Shown here: piece after piece, positions 39,104-46,942 of the stretch
How positions within the stretch are numbered: the stretch's first letter is position 1
How the letters are laid out: each line of letters starts with the position of its first letter
NCBI RefSeq assembly: GCF_000427465.1
Contig: NZ_ATYB01000014.1
Location: 3,612,557-3,676,556 of the forward strand
Origin: Sinorhizobium arboris LMG 14919
Lineage (GTDB): Bacteria; Pseudomonadota; Alphaproteobacteria; Rhizobiales; Rhizobiaceae
Direction: 5' to 3'
DNA length: 64,000 nucleotides
Program-made: the position numbers and the translations under genes
The notes under the pieces: generated by a model
The model's database searches: none
Seen by the model: the letters and a program-made list of their open reading frames with translations, nothing else
What the model was told of the DNA's origin: nothing

Positions 39104-40016
39104 TCGTGCCTTCGCCGGATTCCACCCCACCAGCCTGTCCCGGGCTGGTCCCGCGTAGGCCGAGGCTCAACACGGCGATCAGCACGCAGGCCATGCCGAT
39201 CATCTGATTGGCGGTGATCGTCTCGCCGAGAACGGCAGCGGCGAGGAGCAGCGCGGAAACGGGTGCCAGCGCGGTGAAGACCGAGGCCTCCGTGCCGCTC
39301 ACCCTCTGAAGTCCCGCATACCAGAGCACGAAGCCCCCGACCGTGGGTACGAGCGCGTAATAGGCGACCGCGGCGAGGGCCGGGGCGCCTGGCGCACCCA
39401 TAGAAGGAAGCTCGGCAAGCGCGAAGGGGAGCGCAATGGCGCCGCCGAAGCCCGTCATCAGCGCCGACAGGCCAAGCGGCGGAATCGCGACGCTGACGCG
39501 CTTGTTGAGCAGTATGAACAGCCCTTCGCAGATGACCGCGCCGAAGATCAGCGCGCTGCCGGCGAGCGAATGCGGGGTGTTCGCATCCGGCCGGAAGACG
39601 ATCGCGAGAACGCCGGCCGCCGCCAGGCAAGCGGCCACGAGCACGGAGCGATGCGGACGCTCGCCGAGAACCATGATGGCGATCGCGGCGGAGACGACGG
39701 GAAGCGTCCCGATGATGACGCCGGCATTGGCCGCAGAGGTGAGCTTCAGGCCGGAAATGAGCAGAGTGGTGTAGCCGACGCTGCCGGCGCCTGCCTGAAA
39801 CACGAGGATGAGCCAGTCGCTCTTCGCCAGCTTGGGCCAGGACGCCCCGGTTGCGCGCATCAGGCACAGGAAAAGAGGGAAGGCGATGGCGAAACGCAGC
39901 GCCGTGGCCGTGAAGGGCGGCAGGCCGGCGGCGATGATCTTGCTCGCAATCACGGTGCTGCCGACGAGCACCATGGCGAGCGACAGATAGATATATCCTT
40001 CAATTTGCTTCGACAT
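39072..40016 (-). CDS. EamA-family (DMT) transporter, second copy
   Basis: 314 residues with ten membrane helices in two EamA halves; VVSAAIAIMVLGERPHRSVL ends the first half, and TALAPVSALLLAAAVLGETI the second. It is a probable inner-membrane metabolite exporter with unknown substrate. The C-terminal 40 residues are polar and extend over the prfC end. It neighbours the AraC-type regulator (40099-40908) 82 bp upstream in the same direction, which could be its regulator. Confidence 0.87.
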   Translation of the reverse strand: MSKQIEGYIYLSLAMVLVGSTVIASKIIAAGLPPFTATALRFAIAFPLFLCLMRATGASWPKLAKSDWLILVFQAGAGSVGYTTLLISGLKLTSAANAGVIIGTLPVVSAAIAIMVLGERPHRSVLVAACLAAAGVLAIVFRPDANTPHSLAGSALIFGAVICEGLFILLNKRVSVAIPPLGLSALMTGFGGAIALPFALAELPSMGAPGAPALAAVAYYALVPTVGGFVLWYAGLQRVSGTEASVFTALAPVSALLLAAAVLGETITANQMIGMACVLIAVLSLGLRGTSPGQAGGVESGEGTITPPWRRDTP

Positions 40017-40098
40017 CCCGCAGAAACTCCCGATTGGCGTTCGGGCAGAAGAGCCGATCGGCAGCCGGCGGTCTTGTATGGAATTGCAGATGTTGAAA

Positions 40099-40908
40099 TC
40101 ATTTCACCGCTTGCGCATAGGCTCCGGGCGAAAAGCCGTATTTGCGCACGAAAACCCGCGTCATGTGACTCTGGTCGACGAAGCCGCCCGCAGCTGCCGC
40201 CTCCGCGAGCGGCATACCCCCGGCGATCAGCCGCCGGACGACGTCTATCCGCCGCTGGACGAGATAGGCATGGGGCGTGAGCCCCGTTGCCTTGGCAAAG
40301 CCGCGAACAAGCTGGAAGCGGCTCAGGCCGCTCTCGCGGGCGAGGTCAGCGAGCGAGAGCGGCGCCAGCGGATCGTCATCGATCAGGCTTACGGCGGCGG
40401 CGACCGACTTCGGTGCGCTGGCCGGTGCATTTGGCGGGGCAAGCTGCATCGCCTCCGCAAACAGGGTGACGGCCAGTTCTTCCCATCGAAACCCCGTCCC
40501 GGCACCGCCGGCGCCTGCGGCGGCCGCGAAGATCGTGCCGAACCGGGCCGCGAGCCCGGCGTTCCGGATCACCGGGTCCGAGAATTCGCAATCCGACCTT
40601 TTCCCTTCTGAGACGTCGTCGATGAGCGAGGCGACCAGCGGCGGATCGAAATAGAGCATCCGCCAGGAGCGGCCCGCGTCACCGATCGGTGCGCCGTCAT
40701 GGACCTCGCCGGGATTGACCGTGATCACATCGCCTGCCTTCGCCTCGACGGTTCCGCGGCCGCTCAGCGACGTTTGCGCGCCCGCACGGATCAGACCGAT
40801 GCCGAACTGCTCGTGCGTATGGCGCGCGAAACTGTGGTTCGTCGCCGCTTCCACCACGTCGACGCCGGCGATGCGGCGCGGCAGCACCCTGAAATGCCCT
40901 TTCGCCAT
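40099..40908 (-). CDS. AraC-family transcriptional regulator with cupin sensor domain
   Basis: 269 residues from the ATG at 40908 (MAKGHFRVLPRRIAGVDVV). The N-terminal cupin carries FARHTHEQFGIGLIRAG and AGDVITVNPGEVHDG. The C-terminal double HTH reads PLSLADLARESGLSRFQLVR and ends FVDQSHMTRVFVRKYGFSPG. This architecture fits regulators of amino-acid or aromatic export. The following EamA gene is a likely target. It is divergent from the XRE gene (41021). Confidence 0.87.
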   Translation of the reverse strand: MAKGHFRVLPRRIAGVDVVEAATNHSFARHTHEQFGIGLIRAGAQTSLSGRGTVEAKAGDVITVNPGEVHDGAPIGDAGRSWRMLYFDPPLVASLIDDVSEGKRSDCEFSDPVIRNAGLAARFGTIFAAAAGAGGAGTGFRWEELAVTLFAEAMQLAPPNAPASAPKSVAAAVSLIDDDPLAPLSLADLARESGLSRFQLVRGFAKATGLTPHAYLVQRRIDVVRRLIAGGMPLAEAAAAGGFVDQSHMTRVFVRKYGFSPGAYAQAVK

Positions 40909-41020
40909 GTGCCGTTGCCGCCCCCGTTCTTCGTTGCGCCTCGATGGTGGTATAGCGCTTCCATCCCCCTGTCGCAAAGCGCAGGCGGATTGATGGTTTG
41001 GGCGGTTTCGGAGGAGTCGA

Positions 41021-41545
41021 ATGATCTTTATGGGACGGACGCTGAAGCGGCTGCGGGTTCTGAACGGCATGAAGCAGACCCATGTGGCGGAGCTCCTGCG
41101 GGTGACGCAGGCGACGGTATCGCGCTGGGAGGCAGGTGTCCTGACGCCTTCGGATAGCCAGCGACAGGCACTGGAGCGCCTCTTCGCCAGGACGCCTTCG
41201 GCGGCCGATGCAGCCCTCAAGCGGCTGGTCGAAACGTCGGCGGCAAAGGTCCACCTGATCTGCGACCATTCGCACCGGCTGCTGGCGGCCTCGCCCGGAC
41301 GGCGGGCGGAATGGAGGCGGGAGATGATCGGCGAGCCGATGTTCCGTTACGCCTCGGAGGAAATACGCAGGGCGGAAAGCGAACTCGACGATCTCGGCTG
41401 GCACGATTGCCGCGTGGCTTCGCTGGCCGTCGAGACCGGCCCCAACGGCCGTGATGACGTCCCGATCTCAGCCGGCCGCGTGCTTTGGGAGCGCATACCA
41501 CTCGCCGATGGTGCGATGGGCCGGCTGGTCACCGCGCTCTCATGA
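41021..41545 (+). CDS. XRE-type HTH regulator
   Basis: 174 residues, with GGAGG ahead of the ATG. The HTH lies near the N-terminus: LKRLRVLNGMKQTHVAELLRVTQATVSRWEAG (two parts: RVLNGMKQTHVAELLRV and TQATVSRWEAG), typical XRE. The C-terminal 110 residues have no recognised domain; a Trp/Glu-rich stretch could be a ligand-binding part. Just behind its stop lies a perfect palindrome (41549-41569) before an SDR gene, so it may act as local regulator of that gene. Confidence 0.85.
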   Translation: MIFMGRTLKRLRVLNGMKQTHVAELLRVTQATVSRWEAGVLTPSDSQRQALERLFARTPSAADAALKRLVETSAAKVHLICDHSHRLLAASPGRRAEWRREMIGEPMFRYASEEIRRAESELDDLGWHDCRVASLAVETGPNGRDDVPISAGRVLWERIPLADGAMGRLVTALS

Positions 41546-41548
41546 TCG

Positions 41549-41569
41549 CAACGCATAATTTATGCGTTG
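41549..41569. promoter_or_regulatory. 21-bp perfect palindrome between the XRE and SDR genes
   Basis: CAACGCATAA (41549-41558), a central T, and TTATGCGTTG (41560-41569) form a perfect inverted repeat in 72 bp between the two genes. Its position 49-69 bp before the SDR ATG suits a promoter operator; the AT-rich centre could form part of a -10 box. The XRE regulator just upstream is the likely binder. Confidence 0.6.
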
Positions 41570-41617
41570 TCCCCGTCGCCGCGCTTGAACTAGCTTCGAG
41601 GTAAAAAGGAGCGACGC

Positions 41618-42601
41618 ATGACGATATTGGTGACGGGAAGCGCCGGCCATCTGGGCGAAGCATTGATGCGGCTGCTGCGCGGGGCGGGGCACGACGTGCG
41701 CGGGATCGACATCAAGGTCTCCCCATTTACCGATGCGGTCGGATCGATCGTCGACCGCATATTCGTCCGTCACGCTATGAAGGACGTGCGCGCCGTCATC
41801 CATTCCGCGACCCTGCACAAGCCGCATGTGGCGACGCACGGCTATTCCGAATTCGTAGACACCAATGTCGCGGGCACGGTCAATCTTCTCGAAGAGGCGG
41901 CAGGGGCGGGCGTCGGAGCCTTTGTCTTCACCAGCACCACGAGCGCCTTCGGTTCGGCCCTGACGCCGGCGCCCGGCGAGCCCGCCGCCTGGATCACGGA
42001 GGATGTCCGGCCGATCCCGCGCAATATCTACGGCGTAAGCAAAGTCGCAGCGGAGGGTTTCTGCGAGCTTTTCGCGCGGCGGCATAGTCTGCCCGCCGTT
42101 ATCCTCCGGACCTCGCGTTTCTTTCCCGAGGCCGACGACGACGCGGAAATCCGCGGCCGCTACGAAACGGCCAATGCGCAGGCGAACGAATTGCTCTACC
42201 GGCGCGCGGATATCGAGGACGTGGCGAGCGCGCATCTATCGGCGCTTGACCGGGCGAAGGAGATCGGCTTCGGCCGCTTCATCATTTCGGCGCCCGCGCC
42301 CTTCACGCGCGACGATCTGGCGGCATTGCGCGCGGATGCTCCATCCGTCGTCTTCAGCCGTTTTCCTGAATGCGAGGCACTCTATGCCGAACGCGGGTGG
42401 CGGCTCTTTCCGTCGATCGACCGGGTCTATGTGAGTGCGGGCGCGGTGGCCTCTCTCGGCTGGCGTCCGAAATATGATTTTGCCCATGTATTGAAATGCC
42501 TGCGCCGCGGCGAGGATTTTCGAAGCCCCCTCGCAATCGAGATCGGGTCCAAAGGCTACCACGACACGGTCTTTGCGGATGGGCCGTATCCGGTAGCGTG
42601 A
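41618..42601 (+). CDS. NAD(P)-dependent epimerase/dehydratase (extended SDR)
   Basis: 327 residues; AAAAGGAG precedes the ATG by 7 bp. The cofactor motif TGSAGHLGEALMRLLRGAGH is at residues 6-25, and the active-site YGVSK (in NIYGVSKVAAEGFCELF) is near residue 140, with Ser in TSTTSAFG. It resembles sugar epimerases, but the substrate is unknown. It is downstream of the XRE gene with the palindrome at its promoter, so it is presumably under its control. Confidence 0.88.
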   Translation: MTILVTGSAGHLGEALMRLLRGAGHDVRGIDIKVSPFTDAVGSIVDRIFVRHAMKDVRAVIHSATLHKPHVATHGYSEFVDTNVAGTVNLLEEAAGAGVGAFVFTSTTSAFGSALTPAPGEPAAWITEDVRPIPRNIYGVSKVAAEGFCELFARRHSLPAVILRTSRFFPEADDDAEIRGRYETANAQANELLYRRADIEDVASAHLSALDRAKEIGFGRFIISAPAPFTRDDLAALRADAPSVVFSRFPECEALYAERGWRLFPSIDRVYVSAGAVASLGWRPKYDFAHVLKCLRRGEDFRSPLAIEIGSKGYHDTVFADGPYPVA

Positions 42602-42605
42602 ACCG

Positions 42606-43010
42606 TCAATCCCGGGGCAGGCCCGGCAGCCTGCCGATGTCGCCGACCCAGGGCAGGGCGGAGGAGCACCAGATCTGACTGCGGGGGGCAAGCTCGCGCC
42701 GCTGGTTGATGGTGCCGAGGCGGATGCCGATCTCCCCGGCGTCCTCGTCCGTGCCCGTCGTATAGACAGGCGAGCCGCAATTCGGGCAGAAAAACTGCAG
42801 CCGCTTGCGTCCGTTTTCGCCGGTTTTGACATAAAGCTTCGGTTCGCCGCCGGTCAGCCGGAACGAGGCGCGTGAGGTGCTCGTGCTGACACGATAGGCG
42901 GTACCGGTCAGCCGTTGGCAATCGGTACAATGGCAGATCGTTACGTGTTCCGGATCTATCTCCGCCTCGTAGGTCACGAAGCCGCAATGGCATTGGCCGT
43001 CAATGTGCAT
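42606..43010 (-). CDS. GFA-family (glutathione-dependent formaldehyde-activating enzyme-like) zinc protein
   Basis: 134 residues from the ATG at 43010 (MHIDGQCHCGFVTYEAE). The GFA zinc ligands are present: CHCG (residues 8-11), CHCTDCQRLTG and FFCPNCGSPVY. GFA proteins bind glutathione and zinc; the founding member was thought to catalyse S-hydroxymethylglutathione formation, which is disputed. It is transcribed like iolB, 79 bp downstream of it, and is probably separate from the inositol operon. Confidence 0.9.
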   Translation of the reverse strand: MHIDGQCHCGFVTYEAEIDPEHVTICHCTDCQRLTGTAYRVSTSTSRASFRLTGGEPKLYVKTGENGRKRLQFFCPNCGSPVYTTGTDEDAGEIGIRLGTINQRRELAPRSQIWCSSALPWVGDIGRLPGLPRD

Positions 43011-43089
43011 CGGACGCTCCTCGTAGCTTGGCCTGAGCAAGATACGATAGGGCGCCTGCAACGTTCGTCGAGAGTGTTGCCACGCGGAG

Positions 43090-43890
43090 TCAAACTCCGG
43101 TGAACAGCCACTCGTGTTCCTTGGCATTGTGGAACTTCCAGATCCGCTTCGGACCCGCCATGACGTTGAGATAATAGGAATCATAGCCGTGAACCGCAGC
43201 CACCGGATGGTAGCCCTTCGGCACCAGCGTTACGTCGCCGTCTTCCACCGCCATGGTCTCGTCCAGGGAGCGGTCGTCGGTATAGACGCGCTGCATGGCA
43301 AAGCCCTGCGGTGGATTGAGTCGGTGGTAGTAGGTTTCCTCGAGATAGCTTTCGGCCGGCAGGTTGTCCTGATCGTGCTTGTGCGGCGGATAGGAGGAGG
43401 TGTGTCCGCCCGGGGTAATCACCTCCACCACCAGCAGCGACTGCGCCGATCCGTCGTTCTCCGGCATGATGTTGGTGACGTAGCGCGTGTTGGTGCCCCT
43501 GCCGCGGGTCATCTGCGGATGCGTACCGGGGCGGATGACCTTCGTCTTGAAGTTTTCGCCGCCCGGGGCGGAGCAGATGGCGAGGTCGAGATCGGTGGTC
43601 GCTTCGGCCTGCCAGCTGCTGCCCTTCGGCACGTAGACCGCGTAGGGCTGGCCTTCGAAGGGCGTCATGCGCTCGCCGAGCTCGCCGAAGTCCTCGCCGT
43701 CGACGGAAATCTTCGCCTTGCCGGCGACGAGCACGAGGCAGAGTTCCTTCTCCCCTGCTCCGCCGCCGGTCGTCTCGCCCGGCCGCAGCCGATGAAGCGC
43801 GAAACCGACATAGGTCCAGCCGGCACTCTCGGGCGTGATCTCCTGCATCAGGCCGGACGGGGCTTTGGGTTTGACGAGCAGTCTGGACAT
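43090..43890 (-). CDS. iolB: 5-deoxy-glucuronate isomerase
   Basis: 266 residues from the ATG at 43890 (MSRLLVKPKAPSGLMQEIT), with GGAG 7 bp upstream. It is a double-cupin protein; SYPPHKHDQDN and YLEETYYHRLNP carry the metal ligands, and GYHPVAAVHGYDSYYLNVMAG ends the second cupin. It isomerises 5-deoxy-D-glucuronate in the inositol pathway. It is the last gene of the block, 62 bp after iolE. Confidence 0.96.
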   Translation of the reverse strand: MSRLLVKPKAPSGLMQEITPESAGWTYVGFALHRLRPGETTGGGAGEKELCLVLVAGKAKISVDGEDFGELGERMTPFEGQPYAVYVPKGSSWQAEATTDLDLAICSAPGGENFKTKVIRPGTHPQMTRGRGTNTRYVTNIMPENDGSAQSLLVVEVITPGGHTSSYPPHKHDQDNLPAESYLEETYYHRLNPPQGFAMQRVYTDDRSLDETMAVEDGDVTLVPKGYHPVAAVHGYDSYYLNVMAGPKRIWKFHNAKEHEWLFTGV

Positions 43891-43952
43891 GTAAGGTCTC
43901 CTCAAGTTGCAGTCTGCGGCAGCCCGATGAGAGGCGCCTGACGAGGCGGGCT

Positions 43953-44852
43953 TTACTTGTCGAGCCCAGCCTCCCTCGCATATGCCTTCAGCGATTTCAG
44001 TCCGAGCGACTGGTATTCGAAAGGGTTGCGAATAGCCGAATCCTGCTCTGCCTCGATCACGAGCCAGCCCTCATAACCGTGTTCGGCCGCGATTTTGAGA
44101 ACAGGCAGGAAATCGACGCCGCCTTCGGAGTCGCCCGGAACGGTAAAGACGCCGCGCCGCACGCCCTCGAGGAAGGACAGTCCTTCGCCCTCGACCACCT
44201 CCCGGACAGCCGGGCGGACGTTCTTGCAATGAATGTGGCGGACGCGGCTCATGTATTTCCGCGCCACTTCCGCCGGATCGGAACCGCCGAACCAGGCATG
44301 GCCGGTGTCGAGCAGCAGTTTGGTCGCAGGACCGGTGTTCTGCATCAACAGGTCGATCTCCTCGCCGGTCTGGACGATCGTGCCCATGTGGTGGTGGTAG
44401 ACGAGTTCGATGCCCTGATCGGCGCAATATTCAGCGACCGCTTCGAGGTCGGCGCCGAATTTCTCCCACTTGTCTGCGGGCAGCACCGGCTTGTCCTTCA
44501 CGAGCGGCTTGGAATCGTCGCCGTGGATGGCATTGGAGGTCTCGCAGACAATCGCCACCTTGCAGCCATTGTGCTTCAGAAGGTCGAGATGCGGCTGGAT
44601 CGCCCTCTTCTCCGCTTCGACGTCGTGAGCGAGGAGGTTGGTCGAGTGCCAGCCCGATACGAAAACGAGATCATAACTCGCGAGTTTCTGCCTCAGCGCT
44701 TCGGGGTCGGAGGGCATCTTGTGGCCCTTCTCGATGCCGTCGAAGCCGATCTTCTGGCAATCGGAGAGGCAGTCCTCGAGCGTCAGATGCGCGCCGATCG
44801 AATGGTCGTCGTCATTGCTCCAGGCGATCGGGTTGGTTCCGTAGCGGATCAT
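43953..44852 (-). CDS. iolE: 2-keto-myo-inositol (inosose) dehydratase
   Basis: 299 residues from the ATG at 44852 ([16 protein letters not shown]), with AAGG upstream. The AP-endonuclease-2-like TIM barrel shows [40 protein letters not shown] (metal His) and [22 protein letters not shown] and VIEAEQD as metal ligands. It dehydrates 2-keto-myo-inositol to the diketone used by IolD. A repeat element (copy B) lies in the gap to iolD. Confidence 0.96.
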   Translation of the reverse strand: MIRYGTNPIAWSNDDDHSIGAHLTLEDCLSDCQKIGFDGIEKGHKMPSDPEALRQKLASYDLVFVSGWHSTNLLAHDVEAEKRAIQPHLDLLKHNGCKVAIVCETSNAIHGDDSKPLVKDKPVLPADKWEKFGADLEAVAEYCADQGIELVYHHHMGTIVQTGEEIDLLMQNTGPATKLLLDTGHAWFGGSDPAEVARKYMSRVRHIHCKNVRPAVREVVEGEGLSFLEGVRRGVFTVPGDSEGGVDFLPVLKIAAEHGYEGWLVIEAEQDSAIRNPFEYQSLGLKSLKAYAREAGLDK

Positions 44853-44908
44853 GTGTTTTGCCTTCTGTTGTCGCATGCTTGAGGCGGATGTTTCGCATCA
44901 GTCGGGGC

Positions 44909-44979
44909 GATGCCCCTCACATCCGGCTGCCGCCGCCTTCTCCCCGCCCCGCGGGGAGAGCGTTATGGTGAGGGGTATC
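44909..44979. repeat. C/G-rich inverted-repeat element, copy B
   Basis: The outer arms GATGCCCCTCAC (44909-44920) and GTGAGGGGTATC (44968-44979) differ at one position. The inner stem is TCTCCCCGC (44939-44947) with GCGGGGAGA (44951-44959) and a 3-nt loop. It lies between iolD and iolE, inside the iol operon, where it would form an RNA hairpin in the transcript. Confidence 0.8.
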
Positions 44980-45039
44980 TTCTGCTGCCGTGCACGGAAC
45001 GGCGCCCGCATAAGAATGCGGGCACCTTGTCATTGAACG

Positions 45040-46893
45040 TCAACCAAACCGCTGCGCCTGGAGGGCCTTTTCGTAGCCTTCGCGGGCGGCCTTCACCTGA
45101 TCGCGGTCCGAGACCTCCGGCACCGCGACGTCCCACCAGTGGCCGCCGGCCTCCGTCGTGATCAGCGGATCGGTATCGATGACGATGACGGTCGTGCGCG
45201 CCTCGTCGGCGGTCTCCGCGAGCGCAGCTTCGAGTTCGGGGATCGACCCGACCTTGCGGGTCACGGCGCCCATGGCCGCGGCATGCGCGGCGAAGTCGAT
45301 CTGCGGCAGCTCCACGTGGTGCGCGTCCTTCAACAGATTGTTGAAGTTGGCACCGCCCGTTCCCATCTGCAGCCGGTTGATACAGCCATAGCCGGCATTG
45401 TCGAGCAGCACGACGGTGAATTTGGCGCCGAGCATGATCGAAGAGGCGATCTCCGAATTCAGCATCATGTAGCTGCCGTCGCCGACCATGACGATCACGT
45501 CGCTGTCGGGCTTGGCAAGCTTCACGCCCAGACCGCCGGCGACCTCGTAGCCCATGGTCGAAAAGCCGTATTCCATATGATAGCCGCCAGGCTCCTCCGC
45601 CTGCCATAGCTTGTGCAGTTCGCCGGGGAGCCCGCCGGCGGCGCAGACGAGTGTCGTTCGCCTGCCGCCGCGGGCGCGCTGAACGGCGCCGATGACCTGG
45701 GCATCGGAGGGAAGTGCCGCATTGGTGGTGGCGGTTACCCTGTCGGCCGCCGCCAGCCACTCGGCCTTGCCGGCTTTCGCCCTCTCGGTCCAGACACTCT
45801 CGGCCTTGTGGCCGCCAAGCCCGCCGGAGAGCCGGTTGAGGCCGGCGCGCGCGTCGCAAATCAGCGGCCGTCCCTCGTGTTTGCCGGCGTCGAAAGGCTG
45901 GACGTTGAGGCCGATGATTTTCAGTGCCTCGTTCTTGAAGAGCGCCCAGGATCCGGTGGTGAAATCCTGGAGCCGCGAGCCGACGGCGAGCACCACGTCG
46001 GCCTCCTCCGCCAGTGCGTTGGAGGCCGACGTGCCGGTTACACCGACGGAACCCATGTTCAGCGGATGCGAATGCGGCAGAGCGGACTTGCCGGCCTGCG
46101 TCTCGACGACCGGAATGCGGTGCTTCTCGGCGAATTCGGCGAGTTCAGCGCTCGCTTCCGAATAGAGCACGCCGCCGCCGGCGATGATGATCGGCTTCTT
46201 CGCCGATTTGAGCGCCTCGATCGCCGACGCCAGCTCGTCCAGATCCGGCTCGATGCGGCGCGGCACCCAGACCTTCTCGTCAAAGAAGGATTCGGGATAG
46301 TCATAGGCTTCCGCCTGGACGTCCTGGCAGAGCGAAAGCGTCACCGGGCCGCAGTCGGCAGGATCGGTCAGCACTTGCATGGCACGGCGCAGCGCCGGGA
46401 TGATCTGCTCGGGCCGGGTGATGCGGTCGAAATAGCGCGAGACCGGGCGGAAGCAATCGTTCGCCGAAATCGTGCCATCGCCGAAACTCTCGACCTGCTG
46501 CAGTACCGGGTCGGGCCTGCGGTTGGCGAAGACGTCACCCGGCAGGAGGAGGACCGGCAGGCGGTTGACATGAGCAAGCGCGGCCGAGGTCACCATGTTG
46601 AGGGCGCCCGGACCGATTGAGGTCGTGCAGGCCATGAAGCGGCGACGGAAGCTAGCCTTGGCGAAGGCGATCGCCGCATTCGCCATGCCCTGTTCGTTCT
46701 GCGCGCGGTAGGTCGGAAGCGTTTCGCGCACGGAATAGAGCGCCTCGCCGACACCGGCCACGTTGCCGTGGCCGAAGATCGCGAAGACGCCGCCGAAGAT
46801 CGGCACGCGCTCGCCGTCGATGATCGTCATCTGCCGGGTCAGGAACCGCGCCACGGCCTGTGCCATGGTCAGGCGCACGGTTTTCTGGCTCAT
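45040..46893 (-). CDS. iolD: 3D-(3,5/4)-trihydroxycyclohexane-1,2-dione hydrolase
   Basis: 617 residues from the ATG at 46893 (MSQKTVRLTMAQAVARFL), with a perfect AAGGAGG 6 bp ahead; the longer frame is antisense to iolC. It is a ThDP enzyme related to acetolactate synthase: N-terminal PYR domain with the catalytic glutamate region, a central Rossmann domain, and the PP domain with VMVGDGSYMMLNSE (about residue 467) and LDNAGYG for ThDP/Mg2+. It opens the ring of the inosose product to 5-deoxy-glucuronate. It is 49 bp after iolC. Confidence 0.96.
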   Translation of the reverse strand: MSQKTVRLTMAQAVARFLTRQMTIIDGERVPIFGGVFAIFGHGNVAGVGEALYSVRETLPTYRAQNEQGMANAAIAFAKASFRRRFMACTTSIGPGALNMVTSAALAHVNRLPVLLLPGDVFANRRPDPVLQQVESFGDGTISANDCFRPVSRYFDRITRPEQIIPALRRAMQVLTDPADCGPVTLSLCQDVQAEAYDYPESFFDEKVWVPRRIEPDLDELASAIEALKSAKKPIIIAGGGVLYSEASAELAEFAEKHRIPVVETQAGKSALPHSHPLNMGSVGVTGTSASNALAEEADVVLAVGSRLQDFTTGSWALFKNEALKIIGLNVQPFDAGKHEGRPLICDARAGLNRLSGGLGGHKAESVWTERAKAGKAEWLAAADRVTATTNAALPSDAQVIGAVQRARGGRRTTLVCAAGGLPGELHKLWQAEEPGGYHMEYGFSTMGYEVAGGLGVKLAKPDSDVIVMVGDGSYMMLNSEIASSIMLGAKFTVVLLDNAGYGCINRLQMGTGGANFNNLLKDAHHVELPQIDFAAHAAAMGAVTRKVGSIPELEAALAETADEARTTVIVIDTDPLITTEAGGHWWDVAVPEVSDRDQVKAAREGYEKALQAQRFG

Positions 46894-46942
46894 CTGTTTC
46901 CTCCTTGCGGCCGCATCCTTGCGCCGCCTTATCGCTTTACCG

